36,002 nucleotides of DNA. It comes from Lachnospiraceae bacterium. GTDB lineage: Bacteria; Bacillota_A; Clostridia; Lachnospirales; Lachnospiraceae. Of the stretch, positions 8,204 to 17,513 are shown in pieces. A program made the position numbers and the translations under genes. The notes under the pieces are model-generated. The model was not told the origin of the DNA. It worked only from the letters and a program-made list of their open reading frames with translations, and did not search any database. Location of the stretch: positions 1 through 36,002 of the forward strand of contig JAFZQP010000056.1 of NCBI GenBank assembly GCA_017620345.1, given 5' to 3'. Positions within the stretch are counted from its first letter, which is position 1. Every line of letters starts with the position of its first letter.

Positions 8204-9595
8204 TCATTTATTCAAAAATTCCACTATCTCCGAAAATCCCATTCCGTGTGAAGCTTTTACAAGTATCGTATCGCCGTCCTGCAGTATATTTCCCGGGCCG
8301 TCCGACAACGCCTTGATCAGAAGTTCCTTATTAGGATAATACCTTATTTCAACGTCTTCGTGAAGTCTTGCATGCTCATACATGAACTTTGCTGCCGAAC
8401 CCACGAATATGAGTGAGTCAACCGGACCCGATGCCGCATAGTCACCGACATCACCGTGAAGCTTATCCGATTCCTCTCCGAGTTCAAACATGTCGCCCAG
8501 TATCGCGACCTTTCTCGTGACGGCATATCCGAGCGTATCTATAGCGGCACACATCGACTTCGGATTGGCATTATAACAGTCATCGACTATCGTATATCTT
8601 TCTCCGTGGATGATGTGACCTCTTCCCGATAACTGTTCGGCTCCGGACATCCCTCTTCGTATCTCCTCGAGGTTAAGCCCCATCAGAAATCCCACTGCTG
8701 CCGCGGCTATCGCGTTATCGACCATATGGTAACCCGGGAGCGGGACCGTCATATCGTAGTGACTTCCGTCCGGAAAATTAGCCGTAAACTTTGATCCGTC
8801 AAGTCCGAGGTTTTCTATATTCGATGCATACACATCATCTCTCTTGGACTCCTTGCCGTATCTGATAACTTTACGTCCGCCCGCAAGTTTTTCATCAATA
8901 CCGGCAAGCTTTTCGTCCTGACCGTTTATCACTATGGTACCGGTCGGAGATATGTATGGGATCAGTTCCGTCTTGGCACGGAACACTCCGTCAAGATCAT
9001 GCAGATATTCAAGATGGCAGGGACCTATGTTCGTGTATATCACGATATCGGGACGCACTATCTGTCCGAGTCTTTCCATCTCACCGAAATCACTTATCCC
9101 CATTTCTATAACAGCCACTTCATGACCGTCTCTTATATCAAAGATCGTAAGCGGGACACCAACCTCATTGTTAAAGTTTCCCTTCGTCCTTGCGACCTCA
9201 TAATGCGCCGACAGAACGGATGCGACTATCTCTTTGGTGCTTGTCTTGCCTACGCTTCCGACTATGCCGACAACCTTTATCGATACCTGTCTTCGGTAGT
9301 ATTCGGCAAGTTTTCGAAGTGCAGCAAAACTGTCCTCAACTACGATACAGCATCCTTTCGGCTTGTCCGGCTCTTTTTCGCATATTACGGCAAGGGCCCC
9401 TTCTTCAAATACCTGATCGATAAAAGAATGACCGTCGACCCTCTCGCCCTTCGTCGCAACAAAGATCCCGCCTTCTTCGATCTGTCTCGAATCAATGACG
9501 ACACTTGTTGCCTCTTTGGTCATATCGGACCTTGCACCGTTTTCTATTCTTCCTCCGACAGCCTCAGCTATCGCTTCTATAGTCATGTTACGCAT
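8204..9595 (-). CDS. murF: UDP-N-acetylmuramoyl-tripeptide--D-alanyl-D-alanine ligase
   Basis: This ATP-dependent ligase adds D-Ala-D-Ala to the UDP-MurNAc-tripeptide, the last cytoplasmic step of peptidoglycan precursor synthesis. It has 463 residues. The ATP loop is GIVGSVGKTSTKE (about 110-122), followed by GNFNNEVGVPLT, VIEMGISDFGEMERL, the central-domain GYHMVDNAIAAAA and the C-terminal DDCYNANPKSM, all family hallmarks. It starts 1 base after ddl, which supplies its D-Ala-D-Ala substrate. Two in-frame ATGs (codons 1 and 4) are possible starts; neither has a strong binding site, consistent with coupling to ddl. Confidence 0.96.
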   Translation of the reverse strand: MRNMTIEAIAEAVGGRIENGARSDMTKEATSVVIDSRQIEEGGIFVATKGERVDGHSFIDQVFEEGALAVICEKEPDKPKGCCIVVEDSFAALRKLAEYYRRQVSIKVVGIVGSVGKTSTKEIVASVLSAHYEVARTKGNFNNEVGVPLTIFDIRDGHEVAVIEMGISDFGEMERLGQIVRPDIVIYTNIGPCHLEYLHDLDGVFRAKTELIPYISPTGTIVINGQDEKLAGIDEKLAGGRKVIRYGKESKRDDVYASNIENLGLDGSKFTANFPDGSHYDMTVPLPGYHMVDNAIAAAAVGFLMGLNLEEIRRGMSGAEQLSGRGHIIHGERYTIVDDCYNANPKSMCAAIDTLGYAVTRKVAILGDMFELGEESDKLHGDVGDYAASGPVDSLIFVGSAAKFMYEHARLHEDVEIRYYPNKELLIKALSDGPGNILQDGDTILVKASHGMGFSEIVEFLNK

Positions 9596-9596
9596 A

Positions 9597-10625
9597 TCAT
9601 GTCCACTTCTTCATCGACAGATCGATGATGTATTCACACAGTTTGGCATACGACATTCCCTCTGCCGCTGCCTCCTGCGGGATCAGACTGGTCGGAGTCA
9701 TGCCCGGAAGAGTATTTGCTTCAAGGCAGTAAACCTCTCCCTTATCATTCATTATAAAATCCATCCTCGCATATGTCCTGATAGAGAGTGCATTATATGC
9801 CTTTACGGCCTCGGCCTTGATCTTTGTCGTTTCATCTTCGGACAGCTTTGCGGGACATGTTTCTATCGTCGAGCCCGCCTGATATTTGTTTTTGTAATCA
9901 TAAAAACCTTCTTTCGGCTCGATCTCAACTACGGGAAGAGCATGTCCATCTATGACACAACACGTGAACTCCCTTCCTTTTATATACTGTTCGACCATTA
10001 CCCTGGATTCATATCTGAACGCATCCTTTATCGCGCTCTGATACTGTGCCTCATCATTTGCTATATATACTCCGACCGACGATCCGCCGTTGCATATCTT
10101 GACAACACAGGGGAACTCCGGTCTGTAATCATCATCCGCACTCTTCAGCATATAGCTTTTCGGAGTTGATACTCCGTAAGCTTCAAACAGCAGCTTGGCT
10201 ATCGCCTTGTCCATCGCAAGCGCGGATGAAAATGAATCCGTTCCGGTATATCTGATCCCGAGAAGGTCAAAAGCTGCCTGTATCTTGCCGTTCTCTCCGC
10301 AGTCTCCGTGAAGCGCCATGAACACGATATCAGCCGACTGACATATGCTTATGACACCCGGTCCGAAAAATACCCTGCCTCCGTCTTTTCTCTGTTTTCT
10401 TACCTCGTCAAGATCAGGCGCATGTTCCGACACCGGCGCTACCATTTCCGCCCAGTCGATATCAATATCAAACACGCTGTCCGGATCCCCGTCATATCCT
10501 AAGAATACATCAAGCAATATAACTTTGTGGCCTTTTGACTTAAGGGCTTCATACACCCCGCGTCCGCTGACGAGCGATACGTCACGCTCTGTACTGAGTC
10601 CACCTGCCAATACAACAATCTTCAT
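9597..10625 (-). CDS. ddl: D-alanine--D-alanine ligase
   Basis: This ATP-grasp enzyme joins two D-alanines for peptidoglycan. The 342-residue product begins KIVVLAGGLSTERDVSL, then has FMALHGDCGENGKIQAAFDL, TGTDSFSSALAMDKAIAK, PCVVKICNGGSSVGV, VEQYIKGREFTCCV and the C-terminal metal and D-Ala site LEANTLPGMTPTSLIPQ. The family usually reads VFPALHG and NSGSS or GSSVG at two of these sites, so the small variations are within range. GAAGGGAAAAG before the ATG supports the start. It is followed directly by murF and preceded by a 48-base gap after the membrane fusion gene. Confidence 0.95.
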   Translation of the reverse strand: MKIVVLAGGLSTERDVSLVSGRGVYEALKSKGHKVILLDVFLGYDGDPDSVFDIDIDWAEMVAPVSEHAPDLDEVRKQRKDGGRVFFGPGVISICQSADIVFMALHGDCGENGKIQAAFDLLGIRYTGTDSFSSALAMDKAIAKLLFEAYGVSTPKSYMLKSADDDYRPEFPCVVKICNGGSSVGVYIANDEAQYQSAIKDAFRYESRVMVEQYIKGREFTCCVIDGHALPVVEIEPKEGFYDYKNKYQAGSTIETCPAKLSEDETTKIKAEAVKAYNALSIRTYARMDFIMNDKGEVYCLEANTLPGMTPTSLIPQEAAAEGMSYAKLCEYIIDLSMKKWT

Positions 10626-10673
10626 ATCTTTTCCCTTCTATACTATTCTTTTTGGGGAACGTCGACCCGTTAC

Positions 10674-13523
10674 CTATACTAATCCTGTGAGTACGAACAG
10701 TTTCGGTGCATCACATAATACTTCGTCTTCATCGGTAAAATCAACCCCTGAAAGATTAGCACCGTATATGTAATTCAGTCTGTTTTCCACAAACCCTCTG
10801 TATTCAACGCTGACACTGACATAGTTGGTCATCGTTACAAGATAAGCCTCTGACATCATTCGAAGAGCGGCGCTCTCATCATTCTGCCTTGTCTTATCAT
10901 CCAGTCTCTTATCGTAAAACTGTGCATCTATCGGCTCTTTGATAAGTGCGTTGGACTCATCGAACACCACGTTCATTATACTCGTGCATATATTGTAGTT
11001 GGTCTGATGCGGGCTCATCAGATATGCAAACAGTCCGTAAAATCCCGGCTCCTCATATGAAAACCCTTCGGTTATGACATCCATCGCTATGGCATCTACT
11101 ACCGATCTGTATGTCCTGCTCCCCGTCAGCCTGTACAGCTCAGCTGCCGCCCAGAGTCTTGATGCAACAGGGTCGTTTTCTGCGGTCACGCTCTCGGCCT
11201 GTTTAAAATATTCTTCCGCATCCTCAGAAGCCTTTTCGGCCATGTCCCACTCAGGCATCACATATGCTGCCTTGGCAAGTACCGCGGCACAGTTATACTG
11301 ATCAAGTATATCATCTATCCCGGTTTCCGGAATGTTCATAATATCTGATCCGAGCTGCGTTGCAACCTTCTCTATGCCGTATCTTTTTGCTTTTTCCGGA
11401 AACACCTCAAGACACAGAAGTGCATCCGTTTCATACATGACCCTGTCCCTCAGACTGTCGGTCCTGTATCTTGCAAGTACGCCCGCAACCTCTTCATCAA
11501 GAAGCTTTGCGTACAATCCGGTTGATACCGGGATCTCTTCTCCGATCGTAAGCTCATCGTCTATCGGTACTACGGATATGACCTCTTCGCCCGACGATTC
11601 ATCAATAACAACGGCGTAGCTGCTTGCGTCCTTATCGTATCCCTTATGACTGTAATTTACTCTTTTAAGATCCTCGGATTCCTTGTCAAAATCATCCTCA
11701 CCGGTTCCGTTTCTGTAGTTTAAATAATCTATCACTTCATTCGGATCCGTGTAACCTGCCATATTGGATACGTTCGCGGCGGAACAGGCGGATAACGATC
11801 CGGATACGAGAAATGCGATGATAAGGCATGCTATCTTTCCGAGGTTCGCGCCCGCTGCCGCAGCCCTCAGCTTCAGTCTTTTCTTGTATTTGCTCTTCAG
11901 ATATACAAGGTCGAATATCAGTATCAGGAACAATATAGATATTCCCCATGATACATACTGTAATATCGTTCCCGCATATGTCACGATAAGAGTTCCGGTC
12001 GCTCCGGCAAGCTGTACGCGGCACAATCCGTTGACTCCGTCTCCTGTAACTTCAAGTTTGCTGCTGTTTCCGTCCTTGTCCGTGATCACGGCTTTATAGC
12101 CTTTGTAATATATAAACGGCACATCGACATATTCATGATTTTTACTTATATTGGCAACGATCTTAGCCCTGTCCCTTGTAAATGTGCATTCGGTCTTATC
12201 ATCAAAGATCATATGCTCACTTGCATTGACAAGCTTTTCAGGCTCCGTAACGGTTACCGGCAGCCACTCTCCCGCTATGACGTTTGCCGTAAACGGCTTG
12301 TAACTGTAGTAGTCATCACTGTAATCATAATATCCCATCGAATTCTCATTCTGATGTTCTATCGCAAGAAATGATGTTACGGCGATAACGGTAAGAAGTG
12401 CAAGATCAAACGCAAATCCTCTTTTTTCCTGAGAGATCCTGTCGAGAAACAGCTTCAGTATTATCGCATCAGCCATTGCAAAAAGCACGCTCGTAATAAG
12501 GAACATTCTCCACGGAAACTGCAGGAATCCGAAGTATTTGGCAACCCGCTCCCACGGCATGATATTTGATGCTCCCACAGCAAATACGACTCCTGCAAAG
12601 AGCATCATATCCACGAAGCCGAGTATGGGATAATCCCTGCGCGACATGAACAGCCTTGGCATGGCAAGCGCAAACAAAACAAATCCTACACACGGAAAAG
12701 TCGTCGATGCGATCTGTGAAAAACCGACTGATGAATCAAGAAGGTCCGTCCAGTTATTTGAAACATAAAACTGTGCCGACGAAAACTGTTCGAGCATCGG
12801 TACCCAGTGAAATGCGGTAACAAGCAATGCAAGGGTTGAGACAACACACATCTTCGCAAATATCCTCGGCTCTTTTATGAACACTTTGATCTTTATCAGA
12901 AAAGCAGCAAGTCCTATACAAACTGTCAGAACGCACGTTGCGGGATGTGCAAGTATCAGTCCGGCAAAACCGAATCCGAATACCCACGGCTTATCCATTT
13001 CCTCATACAGGATATTGAATATGCCGTATATCGCAAAAGGCAGGAATATAAATGCCGTCGTCTCGCCGCATGCGGTCCGAACAAGCATATCATCCATATG
13101 ATAAGGACAAAGGGTCAGAAGTATTGCCGCGACTGTTGCGGCAAACTTGGACAGGCTCATCTTCCATACACAGTAAAACACCGAAAGATAAGTCAGTACA
13201 AATACCATTGCGGTATATATATGAAAACTCTTTCCGATACTGAGGTGACATACTCTCAGAAGTGCCGGTACGCGAAGCAGGATATCCGAATAGAACAGCG
13301 AGCTTGCATAGCCTGCTCCACCGTAGAACAGCGTGTTGACTTTCATGAACGGACGCCATATCCGTATACCTTCCTTGAGGCTCTCGATGCGAAGCAGATG
13401 ATATTCAAGGTCATGTCCGTTGATGCAATACCTTGAAACGAGCGGACTTGTCGCCACGATCATCGTGATCAGAAAGAAAAATAACGTAATGCGGTTTTCA
13501 CGGTTTTGTAAATACTTCTTCAT
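10674..13523 (-). CDS. Polytopic membrane protein fused to an extracytoplasmic GH9-like alpha/alpha domain
   Basis: A 949-residue protein in two parts. Residues 1-545 are a multi-pass membrane module; NGHDLEYHLLRIESLKEG and YASSLFYSDILLRVPALL are typical of the 6-pyruvoyl-tetrahydropterin-synthase-related/YfhO-like membrane family, which resembles GT-C glycosyltransferases. A beta-rich segment sits at about 410-515, a membrane helix at about 516-541. A further hydrophobic helix at about 561-577 ends in LSAC, like a lipoprotein cleavage box but internal. The rest looks like a six-hairpin toroid related to GH9: SRLWAAAELYRLTGSRTYRSV (about 788-808) and ENRLNYIYGANLSGVDF (about 913-929). I could not identify GH9 catalytic residues with confidence. 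It starts 9 bases after the PEGA gene. Substrate is unknown; a cell-envelope polymer is a reasonable guess. Confidence 0.75.
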   Translation of the reverse strand: MKKYLQNRENRITLFFFLITMIVATSPLVSRYCINGHDLEYHLLRIESLKEGIRIWRPFMKVNTLFYGGAGYASSLFYSDILLRVPALLRVCHLSIGKSFHIYTAMVFVLTYLSVFYCVWKMSLSKFAATVAAILLTLCPYHMDDMLVRTACGETTAFIFLPFAIYGIFNILYEEMDKPWVFGFGFAGLILAHPATCVLTVCIGLAAFLIKIKVFIKEPRIFAKMCVVSTLALLVTAFHWVPMLEQFSSAQFYVSNNWTDLLDSSVGFSQIASTTFPCVGFVLFALAMPRLFMSRRDYPILGFVDMMLFAGVVFAVGASNIMPWERVAKYFGFLQFPWRMFLITSVLFAMADAIILKLFLDRISQEKRGFAFDLALLTVIAVTSFLAIEHQNENSMGYYDYSDDYYSYKPFTANVIAGEWLPVTVTEPEKLVNASEHMIFDDKTECTFTRDRAKIVANISKNHEYVDVPFIYYKGYKAVITDKDGNSSKLEVTGDGVNGLCRVQLAGATGTLIVTYAGTILQYVSWGISILFLILIFDLVYLKSKYKKRLKLRAAAAGANLGKIACLIIAFLVSGSLSACSAANVSNMAGYTDPNEVIDYLNYRNGTGEDDFDKESEDLKRVNYSHKGYDKDASSYAVVIDESSGEEVISVVPIDDELTIGEEIPVSTGLYAKLLDEEVAGVLARYRTDSLRDRVMYETDALLCLEVFPEKAKRYGIEKVATQLGSDIMNIPETGIDDILDQYNCAAVLAKAAYVMPEWDMAEKASEDAEEYFKQAESVTAENDPVASRLWAAAELYRLTGSRTYRSVVDAIAMDVITEGFSYEEPGFYGLFAYLMSPHQTNYNICTSIMNVVFDESNALIKEPIDAQFYDKRLDDKTRQNDESAALRMMSEAYLVTMTNYVSVSVEYRGFVENRLNYIYGANLSGVDFTDEDEVLCDAPKLFVLTGLV

Positions 13524-13532
13524 TGATCACCT

Positions 13533-14945
13533 TTATTCTTCATTTTCCGGGATCATCTCCGAAAACGACAGTGTAAGGTCATTATCGTCGTCAGTTACTG
13601 CTATCGTGTAACTCTTGGTCTTGTATCCGCTCTTTGAGAGTGTTATGACATGCGAACCTGCTGCCGGTTTGATAAATGATATCGGAGCTATCCCGACATA
13701 CATTCCGTCAAGATATGCCTCAGCTCCTTCCGGCGACTCCACATGAACTTTTCTTGTGCTGCTGACAACCGGTGCGGTCGTCGATGTCGATCCTGTCGAC
13801 GAAGTATCAAGTATGTTTCCGGGGGCAGCTGTTGCCTGCGTTGTACCCGTTGTCGATGTTGCTGCCGTAGTCTTTTTCGCAGTCGTATCGTCCGTATCGG
13901 ATTCTTCCTCAAGAGCGATATCAATGTTTGCGAACTTATCCGATATGCGGATATTTGTATCCACACTCGTATATCCTGCCAGTTCCACGTGAACATGATG
14001 GACACCGAATTCAAGCGGGATCCTTTCTTCGTAGTCCGTCATAACACCGTCCACAAAGAGTTGTGCATAGTCCGGTTCAATGGAGAATTCAACATGACCG
14101 ATCGCAACTTCCTTGACATCAACCTTGGAAAGATCGATCGTTGATTCTTCATCTCTTGATATCTCAACATCTTCCTCGGCCGCGTAACCCCTGTTCGTAA
14201 GCCTGACATGATAACTGCCTTCGGGTACCGGGATCAGCATTTCCTCCGAGACCTTCGTGATTATATCCTGTCCGATCTCTATCCATCCGCCCTCAAAATA
14301 TGAATCGTTCAAAAGGCGCAGGTAACCGTGTCCTCTGTCTACTATCACCGAACAGACCTTGCGTCCGTAGCCCTTTACGGTGAGCGTGTCAACATTCGTT
14401 ACATCCATGAACGAGGCAAGCTCATCTCCGTATGAGACTATGGCTGTCTTGGGAAGTTTGTATGTACTTCCCGCAATGTCCATCCGCCCTTCTTCCTCGT
14501 TTATCTCGAACTTCGTAACATCGGTAAAAGTCCATGCTTCATCACTGATCTGGAGTTTTTTTAGATCCTTGCTGTGGATGCTGTATGTCACATCAAGTAT
14601 CTCTCCGAGCTGTATCTGATCGAGCGTAAGGGAATTACCGTGTTTACCGAGGATCGGTGTATTACCTTTTATCTCCAGTTCAAAAAGCTTGTCCCCGTCA
14701 ACGGATATGAACTTAAGCTTACCCTCCTGAGTATCCTTTCCTACGAGCATCGCCGTGCTCTCGTATTCCATATCCTGTATGTCTGCCACGTCCTCATCCC
14801 TGTTTTCAAGGACGGTCTGCTTTATCTCTTCGGCACGCTTTTCGGCCTTCTGCTTTTCGTATTCTTTTGCGATATAGTATATTCCGAGCATCGTGATGAT
14901 CACGATGATGATCACCGGAATGACAACTTTTTCAATGTTTTTCAT
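13533..14945 (-). CDS. Membrane-anchored PEGA-domain protein
   Basis: A 470-residue protein with a single N-terminal membrane anchor (about residues 8-27, VVIPVIIIVIITMLGIYYIA) and a large outside part. An unassigned beta-rich region occupies about 60-230. Three PEGA-like repeats follow: about 235-280 (PVPEGSYHVRLTNRGYAAEE), about 288-350 (IEPDYAQLFVDGV, FGVHHVHVELAGYTS) and about 400-462 (SPEGAEAYLDGMYVGIAP, AAGSHVITLSKSGYKTKS). A Thr/Ser/Ala-rich linker of about 40 residues separates the second and third. PEGA domains are found in surface and cell-wall proteins. Its start overlaps the end of cca by 4 bases, and it precedes the membrane/GH9-like gene by 9, so both probably act together at the envelope. 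Confidence 0.85.
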   Translation of the reverse strand: MKNIEKVVIPVIIIVIITMLGIYYIAKEYEKQKAEKRAEEIKQTVLENRDEDVADIQDMEYESTAMLVGKDTQEGKLKFISVDGDKLFELEIKGNTPILGKHGNSLTLDQIQLGEILDVTYSIHSKDLKKLQISDEAWTFTDVTKFEINEEEGRMDIAGSTYKLPKTAIVSYGDELASFMDVTNVDTLTVKGYGRKVCSVIVDRGHGYLRLLNDSYFEGGWIEIGQDIITKVSEEMLIPVPEGSYHVRLTNRGYAAEEDVEISRDEESTIDLSKVDVKEVAIGHVEFSIEPDYAQLFVDGVMTDYEERIPLEFGVHHVHVELAGYTSVDTNIRISDKFANIDIALEEESDTDDTTAKKTTAATSTTGTTQATAAPGNILDTSSTGSTSTTAPVVSSTRKVHVESPEGAEAYLDGMYVGIAPISFIKPAAGSHVITLSKSGYKTKSYTIAVTDDDNDLTLSFSEMIPENEE

Positions 14946-16297
14946 TCGGTTATCCTGCGTACCCTGTCAAGAAGCTTTTCCCTGTCATTTAGGAGAGGGT
15001 CATCAAGAACGGCTTCCAAAAGCTCTGACAGTGCCTTTCCTATGGCAGGTCCTGCCGGTATTCCCATAGCGATAAGATCGCTGCCACCTACGGCAAGGCT
15101 TCCTATCGACAGACAGTCATTATTTTTCATTATCTCGCCGTACATCTTATCGAGCGTCTCTATCTTACCGAGCTTTTCTTCAAACATGTAATCAGTATGC
15201 GCATACAGATCCGCATACTTGAGACGCATCAGATTATCCATGTTCGAAACTTCCACATCCACGATGAACCTTCTGACTCTTGGATATGTCAGCTTTGGCG
15301 TATCATCGTGATATCTGACAAGTTTTTTGACTCTCTTTATCGTATCATTGTCATACTTGAGTCTGCGAAGAAAGTTCTCGGCCATCGCCACACCCTCTGC
15401 GGGATGCCCTGTAAAATGGTCCGCTCCGTCCTCTCCCCTGAACTTCTTTGCAGGCTTTGCTATGTCATGAAGGACTGTTGCGATCCGAAGTATCCGGTCA
15501 TCCTTCTCATCAAGATCGGGGAAATTCTTAACGATATATTCAAGCGCCGCTATCGTATGGTCGCCGACATTCGTGAAATGATGCGGAGTCTCCTGCTCAC
15601 ACTCTGTCATCATATCCCACTCGGGAAAGATCACTTTCGTAACGCCGAGATCATATGCATCCCTAAGCCTTCCCGGATGGTCTGAACATATGAGTTTTTC
15701 AAGCTCCTGACGTATCCTTTCGGCACTGATATTTGCAAGGTTTCCGGCAAGATCTTTTATCGCCTTTTTTGTACCTTCTTCTATGTCAAAATCAAATACC
15801 GCCGAGAACCGAAGAGCCCGGAGTATCCTGAGTGCGTCCTCATCAAACCTCTCATAAGGATCTCCGACCGCCCGTATCACCCGGTTCTTAAGATCATCAA
15901 GTCCTCCAAACAGATCCACGAGCCCGGTCTTCTCGCTGCTGGCCATAGCATTTATCGTAAAATCACGGCGCCGCAGATCCTCCCGAAGATCCGGGGTAAA
16001 CGTTACTTCCTTCGGGTGACGGTTGTCTTCATACGCACCGTCGATGCGGTAAGTGGTGATCTCGTAACCGTCATTTCCGATCATGACTTTTACGGTACCG
16101 TGCTCTATACCGACATCAATAGTCCGTCGGAACAGCTTTTTCACCTGTTCGGGAAGGGCGTTGGTTGTAATATCCCAGTCATTGGGAACGCGGCCCAATA
16201 CCGAATCCCTTACGCATCCTCCTACCGCATATGCCTCATATCCTGCATCCTGGAGTTTTTTTATGATGGTCCTGACATTTGCGGGGAATTGCTGCAT
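14942..16297 (-). CDS. cca: CCA tRNA nucleotidyltransferase with HD domain
   Basis: The enzyme adds or repairs the 3' CCA of tRNAs. The 451-residue protein has the class II nucleotidyltransferase head YAVGGCVRDSVLGRVPNDWDITT with catalytic D40 and D42, then the RRDFTINAMA motif and the EDALRILRALRFSAVFDF and AERIRQELEKL motifs. A middle HD domain is visible in IATVLHDIAKPAKKF and FTGHPAEGVAMAENFL, indicating an added phosphohydrolase-type domain, as in many Firmicute enzymes. The tRNA-Gly gene in this window does not encode its own CCA, so such an enzyme is needed here. It starts 13 bases after ackA. Confidence 0.95.
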   Translation of the reverse strand: MQQFPANVRTIIKKLQDAGYEAYAVGGCVRDSVLGRVPNDWDITTNALPEQVKKLFRRTIDVGIEHGTVKVMIGNDGYEITTYRIDGAYEDNRHPKEVTFTPDLREDLRRRDFTINAMASSEKTGLVDLFGGLDDLKNRVIRAVGDPYERFDEDALRILRALRFSAVFDFDIEEGTKKAIKDLAGNLANISAERIRQELEKLICSDHPGRLRDAYDLGVTKVIFPEWDMMTECEQETPHHFTNVGDHTIAALEYIVKNFPDLDEKDDRILRIATVLHDIAKPAKKFRGEDGADHFTGHPAEGVAMAENFLRRLKYDNDTIKRVKKLVRYHDDTPKLTYPRVRRFIVDVEVSNMDNLMRLKYADLYAHTDYMFEEKLGKIETLDKMYGEIMKNNDCLSIGSLAVGGSDLIAMGIPAGPAIGKALSELLEAVLDDPLLNDREKLLDRVRRITE

Positions 16298-16310
16298 CTT
16301 CTTCCTCTTG

Positions 16311-17513
16311 TTATCTGTTCTTTACAAGTTCAACCGTCTGTCTGGCGATCGACATTTCTTCATCGGTAGGGATCACAAGGAGCGGAACGCGGGATCCGTC
16401 TTTGGATATAACGATCTCTTCGCCTCTTACCTCATTCTTCTTATCATCAAGCTCCGTACCCAGATATGTAAGATATCCGCATATCATAGCCCTTGCCGAA
16501 ATGTTATTTTCTCCGACTCCTGCGGTGAACACTATTGCATCGACACCGTTCATCGCAGCAATATATGCTCCGATGTATTTGGCTACGCGATACGCATATG
16601 TCTCAAGTGCCGTCTTTGCCTGCTCATTACCGGAATCTGCGGCATTTCCGAGATCCCTGAAATCACTTGATACACCGTCGGATAATCCGAGGACTCCCGA
16701 TTTCTTGTTAAGTACCGTGAGCATTTCGCTTATCGACAGGTTTTCTTTTCCACAGATGAATTCCAGTATCGCCGGATCAAGATCTCCGCTTCTTGTACCC
16801 ATTATAAGGCCTTCAAGCGGTGTCAGACCCATGGAAGTGTCAACACACTTACCGTTTGCAACAGCGCTTACTGATGCCCCGTTGCCGAGATGGCACACGA
16901 TGATCTTCATGTCTTTGATGTCTTTTCCGAGAAACTGTGCCGTCCTGTTTGACACATATTCATGACTCGTTCCGTGAAAACCGTATCTGCGCACTTTGTA
17001 TTTTCTGTAGTACTCATACGGAATACCGTACAGATATGCTTTGGGAGGCATCGTCTGATGAAATGCCGTATCAAACACAGCCACCATCGGAACGTTCGGC
17101 ATAAGTTCCCTGCATGAGCTGACGCCAATAAGGTTTGCCGGATTGTGAAGAGGTGCAAGATCGTTACACTCCTCTATCGCCGCAAGAACCTCATCGTCTA
17201 TCACAACCGAACGGGAGAACTTTTCTCCGCCGTGAACGATACGGTGACCTACCGCATCTATCTCGGACAGGCTCTTTATGACACCGTTTGCAGGATCTGT
17301 AAGCGCCTCGAGAACAAGCCCGACAGCCTTTGTATGGTTCGGCATGTCAACTTCGGTCTTGATCTTGTCGCCGCCTCCGGGCTGGTATGTATGCATTCCG
17401 CCGTCGATCCCGATACGCTCGCACAGGCCCTTTGCAAGAACCTCTTCCGTGTCGGCGTTGATAAGCTGATATTTAAGAGAACTGCTGCCGCAGTTGATGA
17501 CTAAAACGTTCAT
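16311..17513 (-). CDS. ackA: Acetate kinase
   Basis: The enzyme makes ATP from acetyl-phosphate and ADP, giving acetate; it is a main energy-yielding step in anaerobes. The 400-residue protein starts [19 protein letters not shown] (first acetate-kinase signature), with VGHRIVHGGEKFSRS, FDTAFHQTMP, the second signature YGFHGTSHEYV, HLGNGASVSAV and FTAGVGENN. A longer reading frame runs upstream inside proS, but ATG 17511-17513 gives the standard N-terminus, has GGGGAGGG 7 bases upstream, and overlaps the proS stop as TAATG. No phosphotransacetylase gene lies in the window, which is unusual because pta-ackA are commonly adjacent. Confidence 0.96.
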   Translation of the reverse strand: MNVLVINCGSSSLKYQLINADTEEVLAKGLCERIGIDGGMHTYQPGGGDKIKTEVDMPNHTKAVGLVLEALTDPANGVIKSLSEIDAVGHRIVHGGEKFSRSVVIDDEVLAAIEECNDLAPLHNPANLIGVSSCRELMPNVPMVAVFDTAFHQTMPPKAYLYGIPYEYYRKYKVRRYGFHGTSHEYVSNRTAQFLGKDIKDMKIIVCHLGNGASVSAVANGKCVDTSMGLTPLEGLIMGTRSGDLDPAILEFICGKENLSISEMLTVLNKKSGVLGLSDGVSSDFRDLGNAADSGNEQAKTALETYAYRVAKYIGAYIAAMNGVDAIVFTAGVGENNISARAMICGYLTYLGTELDDKKNEVRGEEIVISKDGSRVPLLVIPTDEEMSIARQTVELVKNR

